Source: Blastomyces gilchristii SLH14081
Lineage: Eukaryota; Ascomycota; Eurotiomycetes; Onygenales; Ajellomycetaceae
Reading direction: 5' to 3'
DNA: 64,000 nucleotides
Assembly: GCF_000003855.2 (NCBI RefSeq)
Contig: NW_003101679.1
Location: 1,486,955 to 1,550,954, forward strand
The notes beneath the pieces were generated by a model, which saw only the letters and a program-made list of their open reading frames with translations, ran no database searches and was not told where the DNA came from. Below, piece by piece: positions 21,340-33,632 of this stretch (positions are counted from its first letter, which is position 1; the number at the start of each line of letters is the position of its first letter). A program made the position numbers and the translations under genes.

Positions 21340-24300
21340 TTCAGAGATGAGATTGTGAATAGTTCTTATCAGTTAAGACCTACTGTTTCAGATAATATAA
21401 AGCTCAGAGTTCAGATCAGATAATTATAGTTAACTTATTTTACAAGATATTATCAGCTATGACTGCAGAGTCTCTTATCAAGAATATCTTCAATCTCTTA
21501 CTCATGTTTATTGTCTTCTTCTATAATTTCTGATAATTGTCAATTGAAAGTTAGTTGAGAAGAGAACAGATCAGTGACAGTGTGATAAAGTAAGCTTGTA
21601 TAAAAGATATTATAAATTTCTGATAATGTATTAAGACAGTAATTGTGACTGTCTAAAACTTCTATTACTTTATATTTAATATAATGATAATTCAGCATAT
21701 AAGATGAGTGTGTAATTTATATATTCTTAAGATTTAATTACATCAGATCTTCTATCTTATATTACTCAGTGAAATCTCAGTGAACATTGATTCAATCTTC
21801 TTAATTCTGTTTAGTACTCATCATGAAGACTTCTACTCAATTACAGATATTTCAGAGCTTTATTACTATATTATCAGTGATCTGAATCAGACTGTAAGAG
21901 TTCAGTGTGAAATGTATAATCTCTAGAAGATTCATTATCTTCATATAATATCTATGTGTGAGAAAGAACAGACTTACATCTATTAGAACAGTATCTCAGT
22001 CATTGATAGTGACTTCAGTGTGTAGAAGAAGATTATGTCAATTATCTTATAAGTAATTATACAACTTATAAAAATAATTCTTTACAGTCTGAATTATTCA
22101 TTCTGATACATTATCAGTCTCAGAGTAATAGATAGTTGATAAACAGTATATAATCTTGAGAACTTGACAGATTCTTGTTCAGAGAGTACTTATAAATTGA
22201 CAGCTCTGATCTGATACTATAGATCTCAGCAATTCATATATCTGATAGAATAGACTCTGTAGAAAAGCTTCAGTGACTTATTCAGTATTTATCTTATTAT
22301 AAGATTTCAATATTACATCTTTGCTCAATTGATTCACAATGATCAGAATATTTTTATAACTCTTACTCTTAGAAAGATTAATAATGAAGTTAATTATCAC
22401 ATCTTATCAGATTCTATTAGAGATATTAAGCAGTTTCAGCTAATCTTTTCTACAGTTCTTTCATAAGATAATGAAAGAATAATAGCTGCAGTTTCAGATA
22501 AAATGTCTGATGCTATTTAATATCTCAGATTAGTAGAACTCTTGAGAGATTATTCAGTATAGTTATTCATGATCTGAATAACTAATTATACAAGAATCAT
22601 GCATCTCTTGCATTATTCAGATATGTAAGAGTTAAGAGTGAGAAACTCAGTATCATTCACAGAATCACAGAGTATTATTATTATTAATTGAGTATTCTGA
22701 GATGTCAGTTCTTATACATAGTTCTGAGAGAAATTGAGATGCTTTTTAACATACTGCTTCAGTGAGCACTTGAAGAAGTTCATCAGTTTGAGCTGTTGTA
22801 TATTACAATTTATTCAGTGTAGATTCAGAAGATATTCTGATCAGTGAAATATATATAGTGTTATAAGTGATCTCATTATAATTAACTAATATCTTCAGAT
22901 TCAAGGGCTGATATTCTCCGTTCATTCAACATGTGTCTGTTATATTAAATAGTATATCTTACTCTCATTATAAGAGAGTATCTGTCATTGAGTTCTGACT
23001 ATCAGAGTGATAGTGTATAGTGAAATGAAAACAGCTTAATAGCTCAGATTATCACATCTGTTATTTAATAAGCTTGCAGATAATTGTGCAATGCTTGAGA
23101 TTCTTATAATCAGTGATTATCTCAAATTTAAAGATACTTTGAAGTTCAGAGTCTCATTCTTCTAGACAGTGTATAATTGTAAGAAGTTTCTTATCATAGA
23201 TCTCATAGTTATATTCAGCAGAACTCAGTTTCTTAGACATGAAGACACATGATTATAAGATATCTTTATTATTATATTACAATATAGCTTTCTCTGTAAC
23301 ATAGTCAGAGAAGTCAGCTTCAATAACTGTTTCATAATCAGAGTTAAATATTATTAGCAGAGAGATGTTAATGAATATCTTCTTCATCTATATAAATACA
23401 GCTTCAGTATTCACTGATCACTGAAATACTGAGTTCTTCTTAATAAGTTCTGTAAGTGATCTCATAATATCTGAGAAGTTTCATATAAATTATCAATAGA
23501 AGTTAGCAAATCTGATGAAGCTTCATATATCTTTCACAGTATATGAAGCTTTTCATTCAAGAATGATGAAGACTTTCTCAGAATTCATTCAAATTCTCTT
23601 ATCAGCTTCTATAATAAAACCTAGATATTTAATACTCTTGACTTCAAAATCACACTTATTAATATCTATTAATAGTTCTGCTTCTTATAATCATTGTAAT
23701 ACTCTTCATATATATTCTTGATATTCTTTTCTGAACTTATCAGTGAAGATGAGAATGTTATCAAGATATGCAGATGCAAATTTATCAAGAAAATGTTAGA
23801 GTGCTTAGTTAATATACTTCTGAAATGTACTGAGAGCATTGATCAGTTCAAAGAATATAACTATTCATTCAAAGAGATTATAATATATTCAGAATGCTGT
23901 AAGCTTTTCATCTTCTTCAGTAATACAGATTTTATAAAACACAGTGATAATATCTAGTTTTGTAAACTATTAAGCTTATCTGATACAAGCTAGAGTTTCA
24001 TTGATAAGAGATAAAGAATAGCAGTTCTTCTTGATTAATCTGTTCAATTCTCAATAGTTCACACAGAATCAGAGTTCTTTATCTGATTTCTTTATAAAGA
24101 GAATAGAAGCTGCAGTGAAAGAGTTACTAGTACATATGAATTTCTTATTCAATAGATTATTGAGTGTCTTTCAAAGAAGAAGAAGTTCATCTTAAAATAT
24201 ATTATAAAGAGAGTCTTATGATAACTCAGTATTCTTATCATTCTTCTTTTCTAACTTGATACTGTGATTCACTTCTGAGTTTTGTAAGAAAGATATATTT

Positions 24301-25480
24301 GTAATATTATCTTATCAGAAGATATCTAGATATTCATAATATTATTGAGAGAGTTTTGTATGAGAATCTGTTATTATAATACAGAATAACTTCTCTAGAG
24401 CTTTCTTAATATCAGTCAGACTAATAGAATAGATTATTATATAATTCTGCTATTAATAATCTTTTCAGTGACTTTCTTTTCAGAGTATTTTATAGATATT
24501 GACAGAGATCTATGTCAGATTCATAGTCTTATAAATGTCATCTTCATGAACTCTATCATTATTAGAGAATATTAAGCTTCTATTTTAAGTATTTAATAAG
24601 ATGTCTTATTCAGATAGTTAGACAAGTTCTAATATAAGATTATAATTAAGATTATCAACTTTATATGTATAGATATTTTCATATTGATGTTCTTTAACAT
24701 CTATGTTCAACTTCATCATGTAACAGATACAAATGTCTTTTAAGTCATTAAATTCTGTAAGAAGTCAGAGTTTTAATAAGAGAATACACTGAAGATTGTA
24801 ACATCTTACAACTGAAGATTTAATTATTATATAATAACATAGACTGCCGTCTATCATGGCTTTCATATTATACATGTTATTGATCACAGTAGATACAAGA
24901 ATCACATTTATTATCATTTTCTCTTCAAATTATTATTGTTTAATCTCTTCAAGCTTCTATTTATAACTTTGAACAGAAGCTAATCTTTTGTCTGTTTTAT
25001 CAGAGCATTCTTATAGTTATATTCTGAATCTTTCTTCAATGCAATGTGATTAGCACAGATAGACACTGATTCATTCTTTAAGTGAGAAGATATATAGACT
25101 AATCAGCAGTTGAAAGCAATGTATTCTGATTGATTACAGTTGATACACACTTCTCATTGATATCAATCAGTGACTTCTTCAGAAGTGATCTTAGAAACTC
25201 AGAAGTCTGTTCAGATAGTGAAGACTCTTGCTTATATATAGATATTTAAGTCTACTTAGTTCATAACATCTGTATCATTGTTGTTATTTCTCAGTACAGA
25301 TGTATAAGTGACTGAGATGTAATATCTTCTATCACTATTCTGTATACTCTTGAGCTTGATAAGACAGTTATTCAATGTCTGAAGTTATATACAGAAATCT
25401 TCATAAGTCTGGTCTTTATCTACACTTACAAGAATCTGTAAGAGTTTGAAAGTTAATATCTTCTTGAGCATACTAATCTT
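21340..25480 (-). pseudogene. A3 pol and gag remnant
   Basis: Read on the minus strand, the order from right to left is gag, protease, RT, RNase H, integrase and chromodomain. The RT catalytic box reads YLDN at 23757-23768. Stops occur throughout. Plus-strand open frames here (for example 23515-23957) are antisense shadows repeated in every A copy. Gag sequence continues to the right of the B1 insertion, up to the 5' LTR at 26879. Confidence 0.8.
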
Positions 25481-25499
25481 TATTTAATTCTCTCAAGAT

Positions 25500-26005
25500 T
25501 AGACTGGCTGCTGAGATTATGAATTTCATATTTAATCTCATTTGATCTGATCTTATACATTTCTTGGCATGAATCTCACTGAGACTAGTCATTAAAAAAA
25601 CATGCAAAGTGACTATATATCAAATCTTAAAATGAAATCATGACTTGAAAAAAATGAGAAAGTGGTCTTATTTGGTCTCATTTAGTCTCATTCTTAGTAT
25701 AAAGTTACTATTTTTAGACATTTTAAGGTTTCTTTTAGACTATTTTTAATTTTTTAAAAAGTAATGCTTTTTGATAACACTTAAATGAGATTTAAAGTTA
25801 TTTAAAGCAATAAAAATAATTTAAATTGAGAAGTGAAAATCATGGTCTCATTTGAAAAATGTAATAAGAGTAGACAGTAAGTCTCACTGAGACAGTATGA
25901 GACTACTATCTAATGTTAAAACCATGTAATGGAATCAGTTGAATTGGTAATAAGACTATCAAAAATTCTAGTTCCGGTCTCAGACACGGTCACACGGTCA
26001 GTCTA
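25500..26005 (+). mobile_element. B1: hAT-like MITE with 8-bp TSD
   Basis: The element is 506 bp. It starts TAGACTGGC and ends CGGTCAGTCTA, so the ends are inverted. The duplication CTCAAGAT flanks it (25492-25499 and 26006-26013) in the A3 gag region; other A copies show the uninterrupted target. There is no coding capacity. The 8-bp TSD and TAGACTGGC-type TIR fit non-autonomous hAT elements. Confidence 0.88.
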
Positions 26006-26878
26006 CTCAAGATTAATTACCTGCTTCTAGAATCTTAGTATCAAAGTTAGAAATAAATATTATAAGAGAAGTGTTTCTCTGTCAGACACTCTGTAATCAA
26101 TCTAATACTTTCTATTATATGACAGTGTCTCAGAACAGAATATTAAGATATTTAATAATATTATCAGATATTCACAATACTAGTTCACATACTTTTATTC
26201 ATGAATGAAACTTCTATTTCATATGATTCTTCAATTATTTATTAATATATCAATCTTGATTAATTAGTGAACTGATAACATTTTTATCTACACTTTGTTT
26301 TGTAAGCATTTTCAATCTTCATGATAAGTAGAGAGTAAGATCAGAAGTATTAAAATATGCAGAAGTATTTAAGTATTTCTTCAGTATTTACATTGTATTC
26401 ATATTCAATTCTATCAGTGTTAAAATTGTCTGTGCAGAGGTTTCTTATTGAGACAATCATTGAATCTCTTTATATTGACATTGTTAAGTCACATGCATAT
26501 CAGCTATCTATTGCTGTTATAATTTCAATATTACTCAGAGTCACTGTGATACTGTATCTATACTCATATTCAAGAGTTCTCTTATATTATCAGTAGATAT
26601 AACTGTATCATTTATTGAATGTGTGTAATTATATGAATATCTTATATGTCTGTATCAGAACTCTCAGATCTTTCACTGATATTTTCTTTGTAAGATTTTA
26701 TTCTCTTCATAAGATTTTATTACAGAGTCAGAGTGACTGATAAGTAAGCTTCTATCTGAGAACTCAGTATTCACTTAACTATTTAATCATGTCTCTTTTT
26801 CTTATACATCATTACACATTCAGATATCTTCTCAATAAATAATCATTTCTAATAAGAAGATAATAAACATTTTTCAAG

Positions 26879-27005
26879 TGTAAGAGATCTATATTAAATA
26901 GATCAGTATAATATTTATAGATCTTATATAACAAAGTGAAAAACATTAGAGAAGGAAAGAAAGAGAAAGTGTGAGAATCAGTAATCAAAGTGAATATTTA
27001 TAATG
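26879..27005 (-). repeat. A3 5' LTR, first piece
   Basis: Starts TGTAAGAGATCTAT and runs to GAATATTTATA, where element C interrupts it. The remainder is at 53346-53488. Confidence 0.8.
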
Positions 27006-27874
27006 TAATTAATCATCTAACACTTGTTTCCACCTAATACTTGCCTTTGTATGTAAATCAATTACAATCAACTTCAAATATTCATATCTCAATGAATATT
27101 TATTTAAAACTATTCTAAAAAACAGAATGATAATTTGTAAATATATATTATATTATGTTAATTTCTATGAGAAAATAATATATAATTATTAATTTATTAA
27201 GCTTTTTAAAATACTAATTTAAAATAAAATACACAGTCTATATTTATAAATATATTTATAAATATGAATTATTTTCATATAAAAATTAAATATCTTATAG
27301 ATTATATATATTCTTAATAAAGTATAAAATTTTATCTTGAAATTCTTATTTATTATTGATTTATGTAAATTTTTATATAAATTTTTATATTTTAAAATAC
27401 TATTTTTGTAATAACTGTGTATTATTTATAGACTGGCCGCCGGGACTATGAATTTCACATTTAATTTCATTTGACCTGATCTTATACATTTCTTGATGTG
27501 AATCTCACTGAGACTAGTTATTAAAAAAACATGCAAAGTGACTATATATCAGATCTTAAAATGAAATCATGACTTGAAAAAAATAAGAAAGTAATTTCAT
27601 TTAATTTCATTTAGTTTCATTCTTAGTATAAAGTTACTATTTTTAGACATTTCAAGGTTTTTTTTAGACTATTTTTAATTTTTTAAAAAGTAACACTTTT
27701 TGATAACACTTAAATAAGATTTAAAGTCATTTAAAGCAATAAAAATAATTTAAATTGAGAAGTGAAAATCATGATCTTATTTGAAAAATGTAATAAGAGT
27801 AGATAGTAAGTCTCACTATATAAGAGGTCTATGCTGAATAGATCAGTATAATATATAAATCTTATATAACAAAG

Positions 27875-28187
27875 TGTAAGAGGCCTACGCTGAATAGATT
27901 GGTATAATATTATAGGTCTTATATAACAAAGAGAAAAACATTAGAGAAGAAAAGAAAGAGAAAGTGTGAGAATCAGCAATCAAAGTGAATATTTATATGT
28001 GTATATGATGATGTATGTGGTGGAGCTTCGGGGTGGAAGAATATACACACATTTGTAGCGGCCGAGGATCAGTGATCAGAACATACACATTCATAGCAGC
28101 TGAGAATTGATGATCAGGAATGAGGTGATAGAAATCTATGAAGTGTATGAAATAGTCTATATGATTGATCGGGCGCAGCCTGTCACA
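27875..28187 (-). repeat. A4 3' LTR
   Basis: 313 bp. The outer end starts TGTAAGAGGCCTACGCTG; the inner half has lost most CpG. Confidence 0.93.
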
Positions 28188-28199
28188 TTAGCTTCTCTC

Positions 28200-31100
28200 T
28201 TTCAGAAGCAGTTCTCATTGGTCAAGAGCTGCTGTTTCAGATAACACAGAACTCAGAGTCCAGGTCAGTTAATTATAGCTGACTCATTTCACAAGATATT
28301 GTCAACTGCAGCTGTATGATCTCTCATCAAGAATATCTTCAATCTCTCACTCAAGCTTATTATCTTCTTCTATGATCTCTGGCAGCTGTCAGTTGAAAGT
28401 TAGTTGAGAAGAGAACAGGTCAATGACAGCACAGCAGAGCAAGCTTGTGTGAAAGACATTATGAATTTCTGATGATGTGTTAAGATGATAGTTGTGACTA
28501 TCTAGAACTTCTATCACTTTATACTTGACATGACAGTAGTTCAGTGTATGAGATGAACATGTGATCTGTATATTCTTAAGATTTAATCACACTAAGTCTT
28601 CTATCTTATACTGCTCAGTGAGATCTTGATGAACATTGATTTAATTCTCTTGATCTTGTTTTACAGCTGTTATGAAGGCTTCTGCTCAGTCACAGATATC
28701 TCAGAGCTTCATTACTATATTATCAGTGATCTGAATTGAACTGTGAGAGTTCAGTGTGAACTGTGTGATCTCTAGAAGATTTAACACTTTCATGTGATAA
28801 TCATGTGTAAGAAAGAACAGACTTATATCTGTTGAGATAGCATTTCAATCATTGATAGCAATCTCTGCATGTAGAAGAAGATTATATCAATCATCTTATA
28901 AGTGATTACAGAACTTATAAAGATAATTCTTCACAGTCTGAATTATTCATTCTGATATATCATCAGTCTTAGAGTGATAGACAGTTGATAGATAGTATAT
29001 AATCTTGAGAACTTGACAGATTCTTGTTCAGAGAGTGCTCACAAATTGACAGTTCTAATTCAATACTATTAATCTCAGTAACTCATGTATCTAATAGAAT
29101 GAACTCTGTAAGAAGACTTCAGTGACTTATTCAGTATTCATCTTATTACAAGATTTCAATATTATATCTTTACTTAGTCAGTCAACAATGATCAGAATGT
29201 TTCTACAACTCTTACTCTTAGATAGATTAACAGTGAAGTCAATCACTACATCTTATCAGATTCTATCAGAAATATCAAGTGATTTCAGTAGACCTTTTCT
29301 ATAATTCTTTCATAAGATAATGAAAGAATAGTGATTGCAGTTTCAGATGAAGTGTCTGATACTGTTTAATATCTCAGATTAATAGAACTCTCAGAAGATC
29401 ATTCTATACAGTTGTTCACAGCCTGAATAATCAGTTATATATGAATCATGTATCTCTTGCATTATCTGAGTGTGTAAGGATTCAGAGTGAGAGATTCAGT
29501 ATTATTTGTGAAATTGTAGAGTGTTATTATCATCAATTGAATATTCTGAGATGTCAGTTCTTACACATAATTCTGAAAGAAATCAGAGTGCTTCTTATCA
29601 TACTGCTTCAGTGAGTGCTTGAAGAAGTTTATCAGTTTAAGCTGCTGTATATCATAGCTCATCTAATGTAGATTCAGAAGAAGTTAAGATATCAGTGACA
29701 GTTCTAATCAGAGAAGCATGTATAGTGCTGTGAGCTGTTTCATCTTGATCAACTAGTATTTTCAAATTCAAGAGCCAGTGCTCTCAGTTCATTCAGTGAG
29801 TATCTGTTATATCAGATGATATGTCTTGCTCTCATTGTGAGAGAGCATCTGTCATCAAGTTCTGACTGCCAGAATGATAGTGTATTGTAAAATGAAAGCA
29901 GCTTAAGAACTCAGATTATTATATCTGTTGTTCAATGAGTTTACAGATAGTTATAAAGTATTTGAGGTTTTTATAATCTGTGACTATCTCAAATTCAGAG
30001 ACACTTTGAAGTTCAGAGTCTCATTCTTCTAAACAGTGTATAATCATGAGAAGTTTCTTATCATAGATCTCATAATTGCATTCAGCAGGACTCAGTTTCT
30101 TAGACATGAAGACATATGATTATAGAACATCTTCATCATCATATTACAATATTGCTTCTTCTGTCATGTAGTCAGAGGAATCAGCTTCAACAACTATCTT
30201 GTAATCAGAATTGAATGTTATCAGCAGAGAGGTATTAATGAATATCTTCTTCATCTGTGTAAATGCAGCTTCAGTGTCTGCTGATCATTGAAATACTGAG
30301 TCTTTCTTAGTAAGTTCTGTAAGTGATCTTGCAATATCTGAGAAGTTTCATATAAATTATCAATAGAAGTTAGCAAATTTAATGAAGCTTCATACATCTT
30401 TCACAGTGCACAGAATCTCTCATTCAAGAATAGCAGAGACCTTCTCAGAATTCATTCAGATTCTCTTACCAGCTTCTATGATGAAATCTAAGTATTTAGT
30501 ACTCTTGACTTTGAAATCACACTTATCAATATTAATTGATAGTCTCACTTCTTATAGTTATTGTAATACTCTTTGCACATACTCTTGATATTTCTTTCTG
30601 AATTCATCAGTGAAGATGAGGATGTTATCTAGATAAGCAGATACAAATTCATCAAGAAAGTCTCAGAGTACTCAGTTGATATACTTCTGAAATGTACTGA
30701 GAATATTGATCAGTTCAAAGGATGTGACTACTCATTTAAAGAGATTATATTGTGTTTGAAATGCTGTAAGCCACTCATCTCCTTCAGTGATGTGGATCTT
30801 ATGAAATGCAGTGATGACATTTAACTTTATAAATCATTAAGCTTGTTCAATGCAAGCTAGAGTTTCATTGATAAGAGATAAAGAATAACAGTCTTTCTTT
30901 GTTAATCTATTCAATTCTTGATAATTCACACAGAACTGGAGTTCTTCATCTGGTTTCTTTGTAAAGAGAATAGAGACTGCAGTGAAAGAGTTGCTAACAT
31001 GTATGAATTCTTTATTCAATAGATCATTGAGTGTCTTTTGAAGGAGAAGAAGTTCATCTCAGAATATGTTATAAAGAGAGCCTTATAATGATTCAGAGTT

Positions 31101-33300
31101 CTTATCATTCTTTTTCTCTAACTTGATACTGTGATTCATTTCAGAACCTCATAAGAGAGATATGTTCATAATATTGTCTTATCAGAAGACATCTAGATAT
31201 TCATGATATTGTTGAGAAAGTTTCATACAAGAATCTGTTATTATAACACAGGATAACTTTTCTAGAGCCTTTTTAATATCAGTCAGACTGGTGAAATAGA
31301 TTAACATATGATTCTGCTGTCAGTGAACTTGTCAGTGACTCTGTTGATAATTTTGATAATGACTTCTTTTTCAGAGTATCTTATAAGTGTTGGCAGAGAT
31401 CTGTGTAAGATTCATAGTCTTGTGAATATCATCTTCATGAATTCTATCATCATTAGGGAATATCAAGCTTCTGTTTCAAGCATTCAGCAAGATGCCTTGT
31501 TCAGATAGTCAGGCAAGTTCTAACATAAGATTATAATTGAGATTATCAACTTCATATGTATAGACATCTTCACATTGATGTTCTCTCATATCTATGTTTA
31601 GTTTCATCATGTAACAGGTACAAACATCTTTCAGATCATCAAATTCTGTGAGAAGTCAGGGTTTTGATAAAGAGATACACTGAAGGTTATGACATCTTAC
31701 AACTGAAGATTTTATCATTGCATAGTGACATAGATCACTGTCTATCATGGCTTTCATATTATATATGTTATCAATCACAGTAGATACAAGAATTGCATTC
31801 ATTGTCATCTTCTCTTCAAATCATTGTTGTCTGATCTCTTCAAGCTCCTGTTTGTGAATTTGAACAGAAGCTAATCTTTTCCCTGTTTCACTGAGGCATT
31901 CTCATAGTTATCTTCTGAATCTTTCTCTAATGTAATGTGGTTGGTGTGGACAGATGCTGATTCATTCTTTGAATGAGAAGACACTGATCTTTCTCTTGAG
32001 TATGAAGACACATAGGTTGATTGACAGTTGAAAGCAATGTGTTCTGATCAGTTACAGTTGATGCACACTTCATGTTGATATTAATCAGTGACTTCTTCAG
32101 AAGTGATTTCAGAGACCTGGAAGCCTGTTCAGATAGTGAAGACCCTTGCTTATGCATAGACATTCAAGTCTACTCAGTTCATAGCATCTGCATCATTGTT
32201 GTTATTCTTCAGCACAGGTGTGTCAGTGGCTGAAATGTAACATCTTCTACCACTGTTCTGTATACTCTTGAGCTTGATAAGACAGTTGTTCAATGTCTGA
32301 AGCTGTGTGCAGAAGTCTTCATAAGTCTGATCTTCATCTACACTTACAAGAGCCTGTAAGAGTTTGAAAGTCAATGTCTTCTTAAGCATGCTAATCTTCA
32401 TTCAATTCTCTCAAGATTGATCATCTGCTTCTAGAATCTTGATGTTGAAGTCAGAAATGAATGTTATAAGAGAAGTGTTTCTCTGTCAGACACTCTGTAA
32501 TCAATCTAATGCTTTCTGTTGCATGGCAGTGTCTTGAAACAGAATATTAAGATGTTTGATAATATTATCAGGTGTTTGCAACACTGATTCACATGCTTTC
32601 ATTCATGAATGGAACTTCTATTTCATGCAATTCTTCAATCATTCATTGATATATCAACCTTGATTGATTAGTGAACTGATGACATCTTCATTCACACTCA
32701 GTTTTGTGAGCACTTTCATTCTTCATGATGAGTAGAGAGTGAGATCAGAAGTATCAAAATATGCAGAAGCATCTAAGCATTCTTTCAGCATTTTTGTATT
32801 TAATTCTGTAAATGTTGAAATTGTCTGTGCAAGAGTTTCTTGTTGAGATAATTGTTGAATTTCTTCATATTGATGTTGTTGAGTTGCATGCATATCAGCT
32901 ATTTATTGTTATTATAATTTCAACATTGCTTAGAGCCACTGTGGCACTGCATCTATGCTCATGTTCAAGAGTTCTCTCATACTATTATTAGACATGGTTA
33001 TATTAATCATTGAATATGTGATATCTGTGAAATTATAATTGTATGAATATCTCATACATCTGAGATGTCAGAACTCTCAGGTCTTTCACTGATATTCTCT
33101 TATAAGATCTTACTCTCTTTATAAGATCTTGTTACAGGGTCAGAGTGACTGATGAGCAAGCTTCTATCTGAGAACTCAGTGTCTGCTTAACTGTTTGACT
33201 GTTTCTCTATTTCTTACACATTGTTACACATTTGAATATCTTAATGAATAATCATCTCTAATAAGGAGATGATGCGTGGATAATTGTTTCTAATAAGAAG
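28200..33300 (-). pseudogene. A4 gag-pol remnant
   Basis: On the minus strand, gag retains 75 open codons at 32401-32174, and a zinc-knuckle pattern (CINCN.SEHIAFNC) lies at about 32030-32075. RT keeps 60 open codons at 31019-30837 (LFTKKPDEELQFCVNY, then LNRLTKKD) and a YLDN box at about 30630-30641. RNase H, integrase and chromodomain remnants follow to the left. Many stops elsewhere rule out function. Confidence 0.82.
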
Positions 33301-33319
33301 ATAATGAATGTTTTTCTAG

Positions 33320-33632
33320 TGTAAGAGGTCTACGCTGAATAGATTGATATAATATTATAGGTCTTATATAACAAAGAGAAAAATGTTAGAGAAGGAAAGA
33401 AAGAGAAAGTGCGAGAATCAGTGATCAAAGTGGATATTTATATGTATATGTGGTGGTGTACGCGGTGGAGCTTCGGGGCGGAAGAATATACATGCATTCG
33501 TAGCGGCTGAGGATCGGCGATCGGATCATACACGCTCGTGGCAGCTGAGGATCGGCGATCGGGAATGGGGCGGTAGGAATCTATGGAGTGTACGGAATAG
33601 TCTATATGATTGATCGGGCGCAGCCCGCCACA
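33320..33632 (-). repeat. A4 5' LTR, least decayed family A LTR
   Basis: 313 bp. It contains two near-identical internal copies of GCTGAGGATCGGCGATCGG (about 33505-33523 and 33545-33563) and ends GGGCGCAGCCCGCCACA. It is a useful reference for the unmutated family. Confidence 0.93.

Larger units (their letters stand above)
27875..33632 (-). mobile_element. A4: Ty3/gypsy chromodomain retrotransposon inside the A5 LTR
   Basis: Both LTRs are 313 bp (27875-28187 and 33320-33632). The target duplication CAAAG (27870-27874 and 33633-33637) lies in LTR sequence of A5. The right LTR, which is the 5' LTR of this minus-strand element, is strikingly CpG-rich in its outer 200 bp. Among the A copies this one keeps relatively long open pieces, fitting a younger age. 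Confidence 0.94.

Noticed and set aside
23515..23957. Plus-strand frames recurring at 11414 (minus), 23718, 30382, 36084, 36281 and 40211 with similar proteins
   Set aside because: They are antisense to the RT region of each family A copy. Conservation follows from the sense pol sequence, not from a separate gene.
26357..26596. Plus-strand 79-codon frame
   Set aside because: Antisense to the A3 gag region, as with the frame at 9226-9423 in A1.
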